NCBI GenBank assembly: GCA_946800325.1
Contig: OX326959.1
Location: forward strand, 30,170,527 to 30,234,526
From: Luzula sylvatica
Taxonomy: Eukaryota > Streptophyta > Magnoliopsida > Poales > Juncaceae
Direction of reading: 5' to 3'
Length of the DNA stretch: 64,000 nt
Made by a program: the position numbers and the translations under genes. This document shows, one piece after another, positions 22,264 to 33,470 of this stretch. The stretch's first letter is position 1. Every line of letters starts with the position of its first letter. The notes under the pieces are model-generated. The model was given only the letters and a program-made list of their open reading frames with translations, was not told the DNA's origin and did no database searches.

Positions 22264-22525
22264 CCTTTTCAATCTGGGCCATTGGATGAAGATCTGACGG
22301 TTCGGTTCTTGAATACACCTGATGTTCATGCACCATGATATAAATAAAAAGAATTACTGTTCGGACCACATACACCAAGTCTATTCAAACAAATTCCCCA
22401 CGAATTTTCCAGAAAACCCTAGCCACCGCCTTCGTTTCTATCTTTCTACTCTCCCCTCGCGATGCTCTCCTCTCTCCTCATTTACCTACTGTGAGAGAAA
22501 TCGCACAACCCTAGCGGCAATCATG
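22264..22525 (+). promoter_or_regulatory. Plant growth-type promoter and leader: TGGGCC and telo-box
   Basis: TGGGCC (22275-22280, site II type) is followed by AAACCCTAG (22414-22422, telo-box type) and a CT-rich leader with a second 'aaccctag' (about 22507). In plants this pairing is typical of ribosomal-protein and other growth-related housekeeping genes. The first ATG after it is at 22523. Confidence 0.5.
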
Positions 22526-23400
22526 GAGATTCCATCGACAGAGATAACTCAGAGCCTAATTTTTTGATTATTTTTCTTGATTTTATTGCTCATCCTCCTC
22601 GGAGGTCATGGTGATTCTTCTTTTGCTGATGTTTGTTGGATTGATTTTGTTGTTGTTAATGAGATATTCGTTCTACGTTTTATACGTCGAACTTTCTTTA
22701 TCAGATTCAATGTTTTCTTTTGTTTTGCTGATATTGAGTTTGTTTTTTGTTGGATTATCAATGTTTTCTCTGGATTTTTGGGTTGGAAGAATGGGTATTC
22801 GCTGGTTGCGGTGGTCGGCACTTCATGAACATCGATACCTTGCTCTTTACATTTTTGTTCGAAAAAGTTCTTCTTTTCGATTATCTTCGCGCATGTTTTT
22901 GTTCTCTTCGAGCATATTAGGTCGAGAAAAAGTGGATGTAATGCTGTTTTTGCATGATGTTCGGCAGTACATGAACATCTATGTCCCTTATTCTTTGCAT
23001 TTGCATATATATTTCGTTGATTTTGCCGCTTTTGGTATTTTGTTTTTCGTTTTTTTGCTTTTTGGGTTTGTTTTTGTACTGAGATGGTGCGGATGTGACA
23101 TATTTTGTGTCATGCTCAGCAATATATGAGTATGAATTCCCTCTTCTCTGGTTACGATCTAAAAAAGATGAGATGTCTTGGTTTTATGTATGTTCTTTGC
23201 TTCTTTGTGTTATTTGATTAGTCTGTTTTGCTGCTTTCTAGGTTCTTGGTGTTTGGTTCTTTTTGGTCTTAAATTTTTGGTTGTTTGGTATTCTTTGATT
23301 CGTTTGTTGCTCCTTTTCTCGGTTCATGGGGTTTATTTGTTTTTAGTTTGGGTTATTTCATTCAGCCATGAAAATTCCAAACATTTATAGATGAATTGAT
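22523..23400 (+). pseudogene. Orphan first exon and intron-like tail of an unknown gene
   Basis: The ATG at 22523 opens a short frame, about 14 codons beginning MEIPSTEITQSL, which stops at 22566. After it the DNA is T-rich and intron-like to about 23400, with 'tgttttgctg' and 'ttctaggttcttgg' phrases resembling plant introns. A long plant 5' intron would explain this, but no downstream exon is present: the following DNA is the 895-bp tandem duplication. I read it as a truncated 5' gene fragment. I do not recognise the protein. Confidence 0.4.
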
Positions 23401-25440
23401 CAGGATATAAATTTGCATAATACAAACAAAGTATGAAATTATTGCTTCTTTTTTTCATGACTTAGTCGTGATATAAATTTGGAATGGAAGAAAAAAAATC
23501 CCCTTCTGCTGTTTGCTGTTTGCAGTGTACAAAGAAAGTAACAAATATTCATTGATCTATTTACATCCTCATGACAATGCAAATTGTATTAGTCTCTTTT
23601 CTAGCACAAAAAAAAGTAGTGATGATTCACCGATGATGTATAACCAGATCCACATTGATCATAACGTGAGAAATATCTTGATTGTTTAGGAAATCCGGAT
23701 CTTAAACAATCAAAATATTTTTATTTTATGATCTCAAAGGATCCATATGTACTGACCAATTTTAAAATGTAATAAACAACTACATATATAGCAATGAAAC
23801 ATGAGTATCATTGAGAAAATATTTTTTCCTGATGGCATTGAATATGTACTTTGTAATTTCTACATGCTTGCAAATCCACTAAAATATTAAGGAAATGGTG
23901 CCTTCTGATATCCAGTCCAGTGTTGAACTCTGAAAATATGCATCTTTTACGTATTCATAATTGTACGAATCATAGTTTATTCAAAGCAAAAGATTGTCAA
24001 CATGATACCAGTGGTTAAGTAAAAGATAAAGAAAATCTTGCTTATCTAACTCAGTGTATTCCTCTAAAAATATGTATAGATTTATTTATACATTCATGAT
24101 TACAAATTCGAATTTATTCGACGTTTGGTTCGAAATAATGGTAAAATGGAAATATTTAGGAAATAATGCTTGCAATATCAAACGTTTGGTTCGGAAAAAA
24201 AATGCATAGATGTATTTACATGTTCATAATTGTTGTCTTTAGTTTGGCTTATTTGATTTATCTATGAAAATAAATAACATCCATAGATGAATTAATCAGG
24301 ATACAAATCTGCATTCTACACACAAAAAATAGTATGAAATTAGTACTTCTCTCATTAATGAGTTGATCATGATACAAATTTGGGATGGAACAAAAAAAAA
24401 TCCCACTACTGTTTGCAGCGTACAAACAAAGGAACAAATACTCAGATCTATCTATATCCTCATGACAATTCAAATTGTATTTTTCTCTTTTTGTGAAAGA
24501 AAAGAAAGTAGCGTTGTATCACAGATCAAGTATAAGAAAATATACATTGATCATAGGGTGAGAAATTTTTGTTTTTGTTTTGGAAAGTCGGATCTTAAAC
24601 AACAAAAATATTTCCATTTTATCATTAACAAGTACTTCTAAAAGAATACTATGAATTTTAAAACATAATAAAGAAAATCATGCATTGACAGAATATGTTC
24701 TACTGGTTACATAGTATATGAATTTTACAAATGCTACATGCTTTCGAATGAAGTAAAATATAAAAGAACTGGTACTTCTAACATCCCAAGTTTGGCTCGA
24801 AAATATGCATAGATATATGCACACATCATTGTACAAATGGTCATTTATCCAAAGCAAAAGATTGTCAACATGATATCTGTGCTCCAAACAAAATATAAAG
24901 AAAATCACACTTCTGATGCCCATTATTTGGCTCAAAAAAATGCACATATTTACTTACATATTCATGATTATACAAATTTAAATTTATTCAAAGAAAAAAG
25001 TGTCCCCAATACATATTCATGTATACAAATTGAAATTTATTCGAAGCAAAAAAATTGCCCACATGATACCTGTGTTATGAGTAAAATATAAAGCAAGTAA
25101 CACCACATTGTTTGGCTCAAAAAACATGCCTATATTTACTTACATTTTCATGATTATACAAATTTAAATTTATTCAAAGAAAAAATTTGCCCACGGGATA
25201 CATATTCATGATTATACAAATTAAATTTTATTAAAAGCAAAAAATTGCACACATGATAAAAGTGTTCGGAGTAAAATATAAAGCAAGTAGCACCTCTAAT
25301 CTCCAGAAAATAATACTTCTCACATCCAGTGATTGGTTCAAAAAATATGCATAGATGTATTTACACATTTATCATTGCAAAAATTGTGATTTATTGAAAA
25401 GAAAAAATCATCAACATGATTTATGTGTTTCTGTTTGGTT
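23343..25440. repeat. Tandem duplication of about 895 bp plus smaller internal repeats
   Basis: The unit starting 'ttagtttgggttatttcatt' at 23343 recurs at about 24238. The copies share 'gatgaattgatcagg', 'catcctcatgacaat', 'cggatcttaaacaa' and further blocks in order, at perhaps 75-80% identity by eye. From 24780 the second copy carries extra repeats about 140-170 bp long around 'tcatgattatacaaattt' and 'aaaatataaagcaag'. No coding frame is conserved between copies. Confidence 0.85.
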
Positions 25441-25625
25441 AAAGTAATAAAAATAAAATGTTATCTTCCATTGAGTTGAATTTGTGAACAAATTAATAAA
25501 TGACCAAAGATGTAATTGCATATCGGTGACAATATAAGGTTCATTTTTTTTTTGGTTTGTAGTGCAGAGTAAAGTGATGTTCAATCGCCGATGATGTACA
25601 ATAAAATATACATAGATTGTAATTT

Positions 25626-25860
25626 GGGAAATTTTGATATGTAGACCAAATAAGTTTGGAATTACCTAAAATAGACAACCAAATTTCAAAATTTGAGTTA
25701 TAACACTCTCGACATTTGAAAAGTCGAGCGATTTAAAATGACGGACTTTTCAAAAGTCGGACGTTTCGTTAATTATCCCAAACATCTAAACTCTGATTAA
25801 AGGTGTTAATATGAGTTCGACCTTTCAAAGGTCGAACGTTTTGAGGATATTAATTTCACT
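25626..25860. mobile_element. Solo end of a palindrome-bearing MULE family
   Basis: It starts GGGAAATTTTGATATG with 'gaccaaataagtttggaatt', closely matching the ends of the MULEs at 55491 and 56425. It then has three dyad units with altered sequence but retained symmetry, for example CTCGAC/GTCGAG near 25710 and GTTCGACCTTT/AAAGGTCGAAC near 25828. No matching right end was found, so the copy is truncated or chimeric. Confidence 0.65.
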
Positions 25861-25904
25861 CCCCAATATCACCCCCAAATCCTTCTTTGAGTAAATATAT
25901 TTTT

Positions 25905-26370
25905 CACCAACATTCTATATGTTTATATATTTAACTAAGTTAATATATTTAATTAACATGATAACTAGTACATATTAGCTGTTAATAAAATACGTAATTA
26001 AAATTAGTTCGAATTCATAAATTTGAATCAATATTTATGAATTTTTAATGATATGCTCTAATTATCACGTTAAAAAAAATACAATGGTACAAATATATAA
26101 AGAGTACGGCGGGTACAATTTGGAGTTAAATAAAATTTATACTTTTTTTTTCACGTGTTCAAACAGGAGAATGGATATTAAAAAAAAAAATTAATTGACT
26201 CCAAAATGTACCTGCCGAATTCTCCATTATTGAACTATTACATTTAATTAGTGTGATAATTGAAATATATAATTAAATATTCATTAAAATTTACTCAAAT
26301 TTATGGATTCGAATAAATATTAATTATGTATTAAATTAATAACTAACATGTATTAAATCATTTCTTTTAA
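25905..26370. repeat. Inverted unit related to the 47-49 kb foldback
   Basis: Contains the same diagnostic ends ('acggcgggtacaatttgga', 'ccaaaatgtacctgccgaattctcc') and the same AT-rich body ('ttagctgttaataaaatacgtaatt', complement 'aattatgtattaaattaataactaacatgta') as the units at 47345-48700. Two half units face each other about a centre near 26165. An ACGTGT motif sits near the centre. Confidence 0.75.
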
Positions 26371-27889
26371 AGTCGTGGGACCCACACATTTGGAGGGCAA
26401 GGATAGAGCCACACAGACAGTTGTACAATAGTCTTCTTAATTATTTTTTAATACTTGTTAATTCAAACAAATAGTCTTCTTAATTATTTTTTAATACTAA
26501 ATTAGTCTTTTGGGAATCAACTTCTTTTCAGTCCAAAAATTATACATCCAAATTACAAATAAAATATACAACAAATATTAACAATTTAATATTTCAAAAT
26601 AATCTCATCAATTAACCACATTCACAGTTCAATATTTCCTTCACACAGCACAGTAGATAGGCCTCGGTAAAAATTATTTCTATAAATATTAATTAACAAA
26701 AATGAAAATTTAGAGTCTCCGTTAATTTGGAGGTTTTCTCTTGGTTGCAATGTACTTCAATAGACTCTATTCTATAAATAATTAAGACCTTTTAGATTAA
26801 AAAAAAAAAAAAATTCAAAAACTTTCAGACTCAACATAACTTATGATAACGGGTCAAAGATGACTCGTATACAATTTATTTATTGTGAACCGGGTCTCCA
26901 ATTCCCTTTTTTAAGTAATTTTTTTTTACTTGCTCGGAAATTTCAATTTCAATGGGTATGAATTACCCAACATTTAGCTCATTTTATAATTTATATACAT
27001 CATATGGTCTCCATCAATAGTGTCAGTGAATATGCTGATATTATTATTATGTGTGACTTATGTATGCCAAGCAAATATTTTCTAAAAAAAAAAAAAAATT
27101 GTGGGAAAGTTATTTATATTTAAGTTTTATTTAAATTATTTATTCTCAAGTATAATTATTTCAATTTATAATTTTTATTTAATTTAAACTCATATAATTA
27201 TCTCTTTATGAAAACATTAATTCACATACCTTGTTTCTTATCCATGCTAGTATTATGGCAATGTTAGGTCAATTTTTCTTGATTTATCACACATATAAAT
27301 ATACGAAGAGCTAAAGAAGCACAATTAGAATAAACATATATAATTTATTTATTTATTTTTATTAGCTTTGCATTACGAAACTGTATTGGGTTGTTTACCA
27401 AATTAACAGTCAATTAAACTTTTCTGTTAAATTCTAACGGAGACAAATGAATTTACAATTCTAACCCTCTCTTCACGTATGGTGTCTTTCTGAATCTTTG
27501 TACCTCTAATGGCCTCTCTCCTTTTTATTGGAACTATGCTTCAGATCCTTGTTTCTTAATATATTCTTTTTCTCGTGAAGTGGATCTTCATTTGAGCACC
27601 GAATGATACATATAGCACTAAAGGTATCTTTATTGCTTATGTGATTTGTGATTTGTGCTTAATTAGAAACAAATATGACGAGGGTCAAACTCAAAGACGT
27701 TGATTGGGATTGATTATAGCTAAAATAAGGATCAATTCGAGCTGAACGAGTGAAATCATAATTAATTAGGCTTAATTGAGATGAATTAATTATTGACAAC
27801 AATAATTAGCTATTTAAAAGATAAATGTAGAATGTGCTAATTGGAATTGTAAAATACTAATAACCATTTATATATTTTTAATTGTAGGA
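26371..27889. other. Intergenic DNA, no supported feature
   Basis: AT-rich with poly(A) runs at about 26800 and 27087 that lack flanking duplications. A local repeat 'aatagtcttcttaattattttttaatact' occurs twice at 26428-26503. No coding frame of note. Confidence 0.5.
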
Positions 27890-28021
27890 GTGTGTGCCTG
27901 GGACGGGGGGTGCATTCTACAATCTTATTCATTCTCCTCATGTTTTGATAGCAAGCCAAGGAATCAAAATCAACACTCCCATTAAATTTTCGTCAATTTG
28001 GCTCAAAACTAGAAGACCACG

Positions 28022-28115
28022 TCGCCGTCACTGTTCATCTCCTTTACAGCGACACTGTTCACATATTTACTGTTCACTTTACGACGACACTGTTCACACG
28101 GTTACCGTTCACAGA
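28022..28115. repeat. Iterated CACTGTTCA / TACTGTTCAC motif
   Basis: Five imperfect copies (CACTGTTCATC, ACACTGTTCACA, TTTACTGTTCAC, ACACTGTTCACA, TTACCGTTCACA) within under 100 bp, separated by 'gcgac' or 'acgac'. Confidence 0.75.
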
Positions 28116-28125
28116 AATACTTTTT

Positions 28126-28510
28126 GTTAGTCTGAGTTGGTATTATTGTTTTTTAGTGCTTATTATAACAGTTTTGATTGCTACAAAGCTGCGTCTTTTA
28201 TGCGTCTGTGTACCAAGCTGCGTTTTTTTGTGCTTATTATAACAGTTTTGATTACTACAAAGCTGCGTCTTTTATGCGTCTATATATCAAACTGCGTCTT
28301 TTATGTTTTTTTGTGTCTTTTATGCGTCTATGTACCAATCTGCGTTCTTTTGTTAGCCTGAGTTGGTATTATTATTTTTTTGTGCTTATTATAACAGTTT
28401 TGATTGGTACCAAGCTGCGTCTTTTATGCGTCTATGTACCAAGCTGCGTTTTTTGTGCTTATTATAACAGCTTTGATTGGTACCAAGCTGCGTATTTTAT
28501 GTTTTTTTGT
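28126..28510. repeat. Tandem repeat, about 74-bp unit
   Basis: The phrase 'gtgcttattataacag' starts units at 28156, 28230, 28382 and 28455. Each is followed by 'ttttgattg.tac.aagctgcgt' and 'tatgcgtctatgtaccaa'. Spacings are 74, 152 and 73 bp, so one unit is internally enlarged. Confidence 0.85.
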
Positions 28511-29403
28511 TTGTCTTTTTCAGAATTTTATTTTATTTGACATGTCTGATATTCGAAATAAAACATTTGAATTTTTCTTTTGGAACATATGATATGCTTT
28601 CAGGAGGAAAAAAGTTTGTATTTATTGCATAATACTTGTGAGACTATTTAATATCAGATTTTTTTTTTAAATTAACATTTATGAAGATTACTTTTGATTT
28701 GTACTTGTAACGTTTTAGATAAAATTATTATTTTATGATCATAAAAGATTTTGAAAAATCGCAGCGAAGGGCGAGAAATATTTCTAGTTTATTAAATAAT
28801 TGGATACAGTAGAGTTTGTGGTTTATGTTATAGGTTTTAGGGGTAAAGAAATGTTTTGTTCTTGTTGTTGAAGAGAGAGACTGAGAGAGGGATAATTTGG
28901 TATTTTTGTTTTGTTTTCAGGAGATAAATTCACATGAGAGTTGCAGTATTATATTCGAAAAGTAAGGACATGGATGCAGATAAATCCAACAAATATTCGA
29001 AAAGTAAGTACATTTGATATTATATGTTCAACAACAAAGAAGTAGAAGAAAATGCAAATTGTTAATTCTTCTGTGAGAAATAGGATTGGACAGTTCATTC
29101 ATACACTAATTGAAGTTTTTGAGAAAAACGAAAGTCTTAACAGTTTTAAATTAGATTTGATTGATTTAATCAAGAAAAAGATTTGGACTCGTAATAGTTA
29201 GAAACTCATAGTAACTGTTATTATTAAGATAGAAACACAGAAAGGAATAGGATGATAGGTGGAGATGTGAAGAGGATAGAGAAGACATTTATATATGAAA
29301 ATCTAATTCGTTGAACTTAGTGTGAACTGTGAAGCAAGTGGCACTGGCAAGTCACGAGCTGTACACGTTTAAGATTGATTCTTGGAATCGAGAAGATATA
29401 CCT

Positions 29404-29408
<5 letters not shown>

Positions 29409-29447
<39 letters not shown>
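29409..29447. repeat. (GA)n microsatellite
   Basis: About 19 GA dinucleotides upstream of a MULE-type end, the same arrangement seen at 51368-51402. Confidence 0.95.
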
Positions 29448-29452
<5 letters not shown>

Positions 29453-29469
29453 GGTTAGAGTGGTCGTTT

Positions 29470-29692
29470 GGTAATTTAATTTTATACAAGTTGATTTAAT
29501 TAGATTTCAAAGTTTGATATCATAGTTATTTAACGGCAATTTAACGGTTTGGATAAAATTGATATTTTACAAATTGTAAGTGGGTAAATTTGATACAAAT
29601 TGAATTTAGAATGGATAAATATGTTATTAGTTGTTTTAGAGGGATAAATATGTTATTTTAATGTTAAATAGGAATACATATGAAATTGCTCC
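29470..29692. mobile_element. Solo MULE-type terminus
   Basis: Read inward from 29692 it begins GGAGCAATTTCATATGTATT and continues with repeated 'ataaatatgttatt / agagggataaat' blocks, matching the terminal repeats of the elements at 1-665 and 16648-19219. A facing end was not found upstream, so the element is degraded. Confidence 0.6.
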
Positions 29693-30093
29693 TATTTTAA
29701 ATGGATTAGTTAAGAGCTAAGGGGTCGATTGGTTCGTATTTTGAAAAATGTTTTGACATAAAATATGTCAATGAATAACATGCAATATCATTATCATTCA
29801 ATGACATATTCTACTATCATGTTTAGTTTGTATTATTATTTATTTTATGTCATAATTTAAAAATATAAAAATAAGTTTATTTATAAAATGTTTGACAATT
29901 TAATTTTTGAAAAATATAATAAAATGTATTCACTCATCATGCCCTATAAAATAAAGTATTTTTTTTTTATTACCTAATGTACAAATGAAATATGAAAATG
30001 AAATTCATAATGAAAAATACCAACACATTATATGTCCAAAGCAAAAACCAAACAACTCCTAAAACATCTAAGAATCTCCATCTTCACTTTTTA

Positions 30094-30260
30094 GGGTTTG
30101 TTTGGATGTATGAGTAATTCATAGTCTAGGAAATATTATTTGTAAGGATGAGGATTTGTTTTTTGCAAATACGATAATATTGTAAAGTTAAGTTGTATAG
30201 AAAAATAGTATGTTTGGATGCAAATAAGGATGTTGTAGGCATGTCAATATCTTTCTTTGG
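30094..30260. mobile_element. Solo PIF/Harbinger-like left end
   Basis: TTA followed by GGGTTTGTTTGGATGTATGA and a subterminal 'atgtttggatgcaaat' closely parallels the left end at 8433. No partner end was found within 3 kb. Confidence 0.5.
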
Positions 30261-30358
30261 AAAATAGTTATACAATGTGTGTTTCTTTGCTCACTTAATC
30301 ATAGTACATGTTCAAAAAAGGTAGGAAAAAATTGGCATCCATAAAAAGATGATTTAAT

Positions 30359-30562
30359 CTTACTTACAAATGGGGTTTGTACTGTTAATGTAAGACTATA
30401 AGTCACGATAGTAACTTATGTATTTAGGAATAGAATTAGCAAATGGCAAGCTAAGCTCAAAACCCCCTGGAGGTTACTCTTTGTAAATAAACTTTTCTTT
30501 TCATCTTTATATAAAAAACGAATGGTTCGAGAGCGTATCGCTCCCGCCACTCATTCAAAAAA
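30359..30562 (+). mobile_element. Short retroposon (SINE-like), 204 bp, 16-bp duplication
   Basis: The insert ends CACTCATTCA followed by an A run and is flanked by a perfect 16-bp duplication AAAAAGATGATTTAAT (30343-30358 and 30563-30578). It has a B-box-like GGTTCGAGAGC, but near the 3' end rather than in a 5' tRNA head. The 3' tail ATTCAAAA is the same as in the SINE at 21747. The internal structure suggests a composite or rearranged SINE. Confidence 0.8.
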
Positions 30563-31129
30563 AAAAAGATGATTTAATATAAAATAAAACATATATCAGT
30601 ATCCAATACAGCGGTGATACACACCCCGCAAAAAGATCACGCACACAATCCGCATGAGCATTAAAATTCCTTTTTTAACATTAATGATCATTAATTACAT
30701 TCCAATTCAAGGTTTGGGGGTTGTTTTGGGGGTAATTAGTGCGGGGTGCTTATATTTATTCGTATCCAATATATAAATATTTATGTCGTAGAGATTGTGA
30801 ATTTGGATTCCGACGACATCAATATAAAAAAATGAAATTTATAATTACCACGATTCGTGGTTTATGATTCTCTTCAAAAAATATATAACATGGTATTTAT
30901 AAATTAGTTGAGAAATTTTTTTAGAACCAAGTCATTATTAAATTAGGTACTATGTATGATTGTATCACGATATAATGTAAGGTATAGTCATGCAAACTTA
31001 TCATCGTAATTTTATGCAACAATAAAAATATTTGACACATTACAATACATTTATGTTTTTTTATACATCAGCAGTAAGTTATAACTTCTTTTTCATTGAG
31101 GAAAAAAAGACAATGTTTTATGTAATCAT

Positions 31130-32224
31130 GAATATGGGAAGCATATTTTGTGCGATATTGAGATCACAAATAACATATATCAAAAACAATATTACGACAT
31201 GAACATTGTTTATGTGAAGAAACCTTGTGTATTCATCAAGTTGGAACATGGCATGAACTGAGATGAATTGTGTTCTTGTCATGTAATAATTGCTTATACA
31301 TTCACGTAGCACGCAATATTTTTTTAGATATTAGTTTACTTGGAATATTACAGTTACACATGTACATATTGAGATTGTCTTAGTATATATGGATCCTTTC
31401 ATATTGTAAAATGAAAATATTTTAATTATTCGACATCAGCCTTCTTGAACAATGAAGATATTTAGCATGTTACAATATGATAATATCATTATTTTCTTCA
31501 TACATCACAGGCAGAACAAAACAAATTATTTTTTGAAACGTAAAATAGAGGAAATTAATGTTTTCTGTATCCGTGCGAAAATAAAGAAGGAAGTATCCAC
31601 ACAATTAATTTTGTAATTGTTGTGCATGAAAAACGATAATGTGACATCAGACATGAATTACCTTAAGACGTGTACTTGTGCATTTGTTATGTTTGAATCC
31701 AAACTATATGAATCGAATGTTTTCCTTTACAATTTAGTTGTCTTTTCTAATTGTACTACGTGAAAAAGAATATTATAAGATGAACTATGTTGGGACGTGT
31801 ATTTGTAGATTCATTATCTACAATGTTTTGGGCAGTCATATTTTGTGTAATATTGAGATCACAAATAGCATATATCAAAAGCAATATTGCAACATGAATT
31901 TTGTTTATGTCAAGAGAACTTACGGCCTTACGGGCATTCATCAAGTTGAAACATGGAACTAAAATGGAAATGACATGAATTTAAGGATATGATCAAAGTA
32001 TGGACGAATAAATATACGTTGACTAATGAAATGAGATGAATTGTGTTATTCTCATGTAATAAACGCCTATACATACATTTATTCACGTAGCACACAATAG
32101 ATTTTTAGAAATCAGTTTACTTTGGAATACAACAAACATGTTACAATTGTATAGATTGAGATTGCCTCAATATATATAGATCCTAAAATTGGAATATCTC
32201 AATTATTCAAGATTCGACTTTCTT
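31130..32224. repeat. Tandem duplication (period about 720 bp), first and second copies
   Basis: A block with 'tattttgtg.gatattgagatcacaaat', 'catcaagttg.aacatgg', 'gagatgaattgtgtt', 'cacgtagcac.caata' and 'tttcttgaa.aatgaagatatt' at 31130-31700 recurs from about 31830. The second copy is broken at 32241 by a retroposed sequence, resumes at 33359, is broken again by Helitron copy B at 33471, and resumes at about 34883. Spacing varies because the second copy contains a short extra segment (31960-32030). Confidence 0.8.
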
Positions 32225-32240
32225 GAATAATGAAGATATT

Positions 32241-33358
32241 GGAATTTTCAGAAAAATAACCTCTCAGAAGGGGAGAGAAACCGTTCGCCAGAGGAAAACC
32301 GCCGCCCTACCTCCGATCTCCGGCGATCTAGGCCACCGTCGCGGGTTCCCCTTCATCCATCCATTCCGCCGCCTCCTCCCTGCACACGATCGCCAAGCTC
32401 GACGGTTACCTTTCCTCGCGAAAGAAAACCGACAGTTCCACCTCGCGGCCACCTCGCCGTGACCTAATCCGACGATTCCACCGCCAGATCGCTGGAGCCC
32501 TGAGCCGATCGTCGATCTCCTTCACCTAAACCTGCCTTGGACAGTGACAGTTTAAAGACAGTGCGTTTCTATAGCGCGATTTTTCCTTTTCTTTTCGCAA
32601 ACCCTAACCACGAAAGCTTCGCTGTGGTGTGACAGTGTGGTCTACTTTGACCTAATTGATATCAGTTTCAACCCGACAAGGCCGATACAGGTTTCAGGCA
32701 GATCGATTACGTCGGTACTTCGTTCGTACCTAATCTAATCGCTTCTTCTCGATAAATCTGGTACTTCAGCCTAATCCCAAATTCAGAGCTATTGGGTCTT
32801 GCACAAGACCCAATAACTTACCCTAGATCGCCCCTTTCCAGATATTACACAGTCCAATTTGACTTGAATTGCGACAAATTTCGATCGGTTCTTCAAATTG
32901 GTTATTCAATTTGACTTGAATTGCGACAAATTTGAATGACAATGATAAATCAAATGTTCGATGCACGGTACGGGTACCATCCATCTCGTGTATTGGACAA
33001 GTATGTTCGACCAAATTTCGTTCGTTTTAACCTATTCACCCTCATTTCCTATACATATCTTGATCTAGAATTTTTTACTCGATTCACAATTATTGTCTCA
33101 TTGGAGTCTTCAAGAAACCGTGGTTTAAGCATTGTATATCGATGCCATATCTATGAAGAAAATTGTGAAGAAAATTTATTTCGAGAAATTTTACTTGTAT
33201 TAGAGATTATGTAATAGGTTAAAGAATTGGGTGTTATAGGCTTCAAATGTTTAAAGCCGTTATTTTCTCGACATGTGGATTTGTACTAAATTTTTATGTA
33301 ATGTGTCAATGTATATATGCTTAAGGGCCTTTTTGCAACAAAAAAAAAAAAAAAAAAA
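32241..33358 (+). mobile_element. Retroposed 1.1-kb sequence with poly(A) and 16-bp duplication
   Basis: A GC-rich 5' half, codon-like but without a long frame, leads to an AT-rich 3' half ending in 19 A residues (33340-33358). A perfect 16-bp duplication GAATAATGAAGATATT (32225-32240 and 33359-33374) flanks it. The uninserted site survives in the tandem copy at about 31447, confirming the boundaries. It has no reverse transcriptase. It may be a processed copy of a cellular transcript or noncoding RNA, or an internally deleted LINE. A 92-codon frame at 32936-33214 is unrecognised. Confidence 0.88.
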
Positions 33359-33470
33359 GAATAATGAAGATATTTCTCATGTCGCAATAAAATTTCTTCG
33401 TACATCACAGGCACGATCGAATAAACTTTTTTGGAATGCATAATAGAGAACTTTATTGTTTTGTTATTCA

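Larger units (their letters stand above)
27890..28787 (+). mobile_element. Helitron-like 3' portion with captured debris
   Basis: The 3' end reads ATCGCAGCGAAGGGCGAG, a short spacer and TTTCTAG before T (CTAG ends at 28787), a Helitron-type terminus with a weak TCGC/GCGA stem. Upstream DNA has a GC-richer exon-like block (27893-28130) with iterated CACTGTTCA, then a tandem repeat. The block opens after 'ttgtag' and looks like an exon but encodes no recognised protein. The 5' end is not located. Confidence 0.5.
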
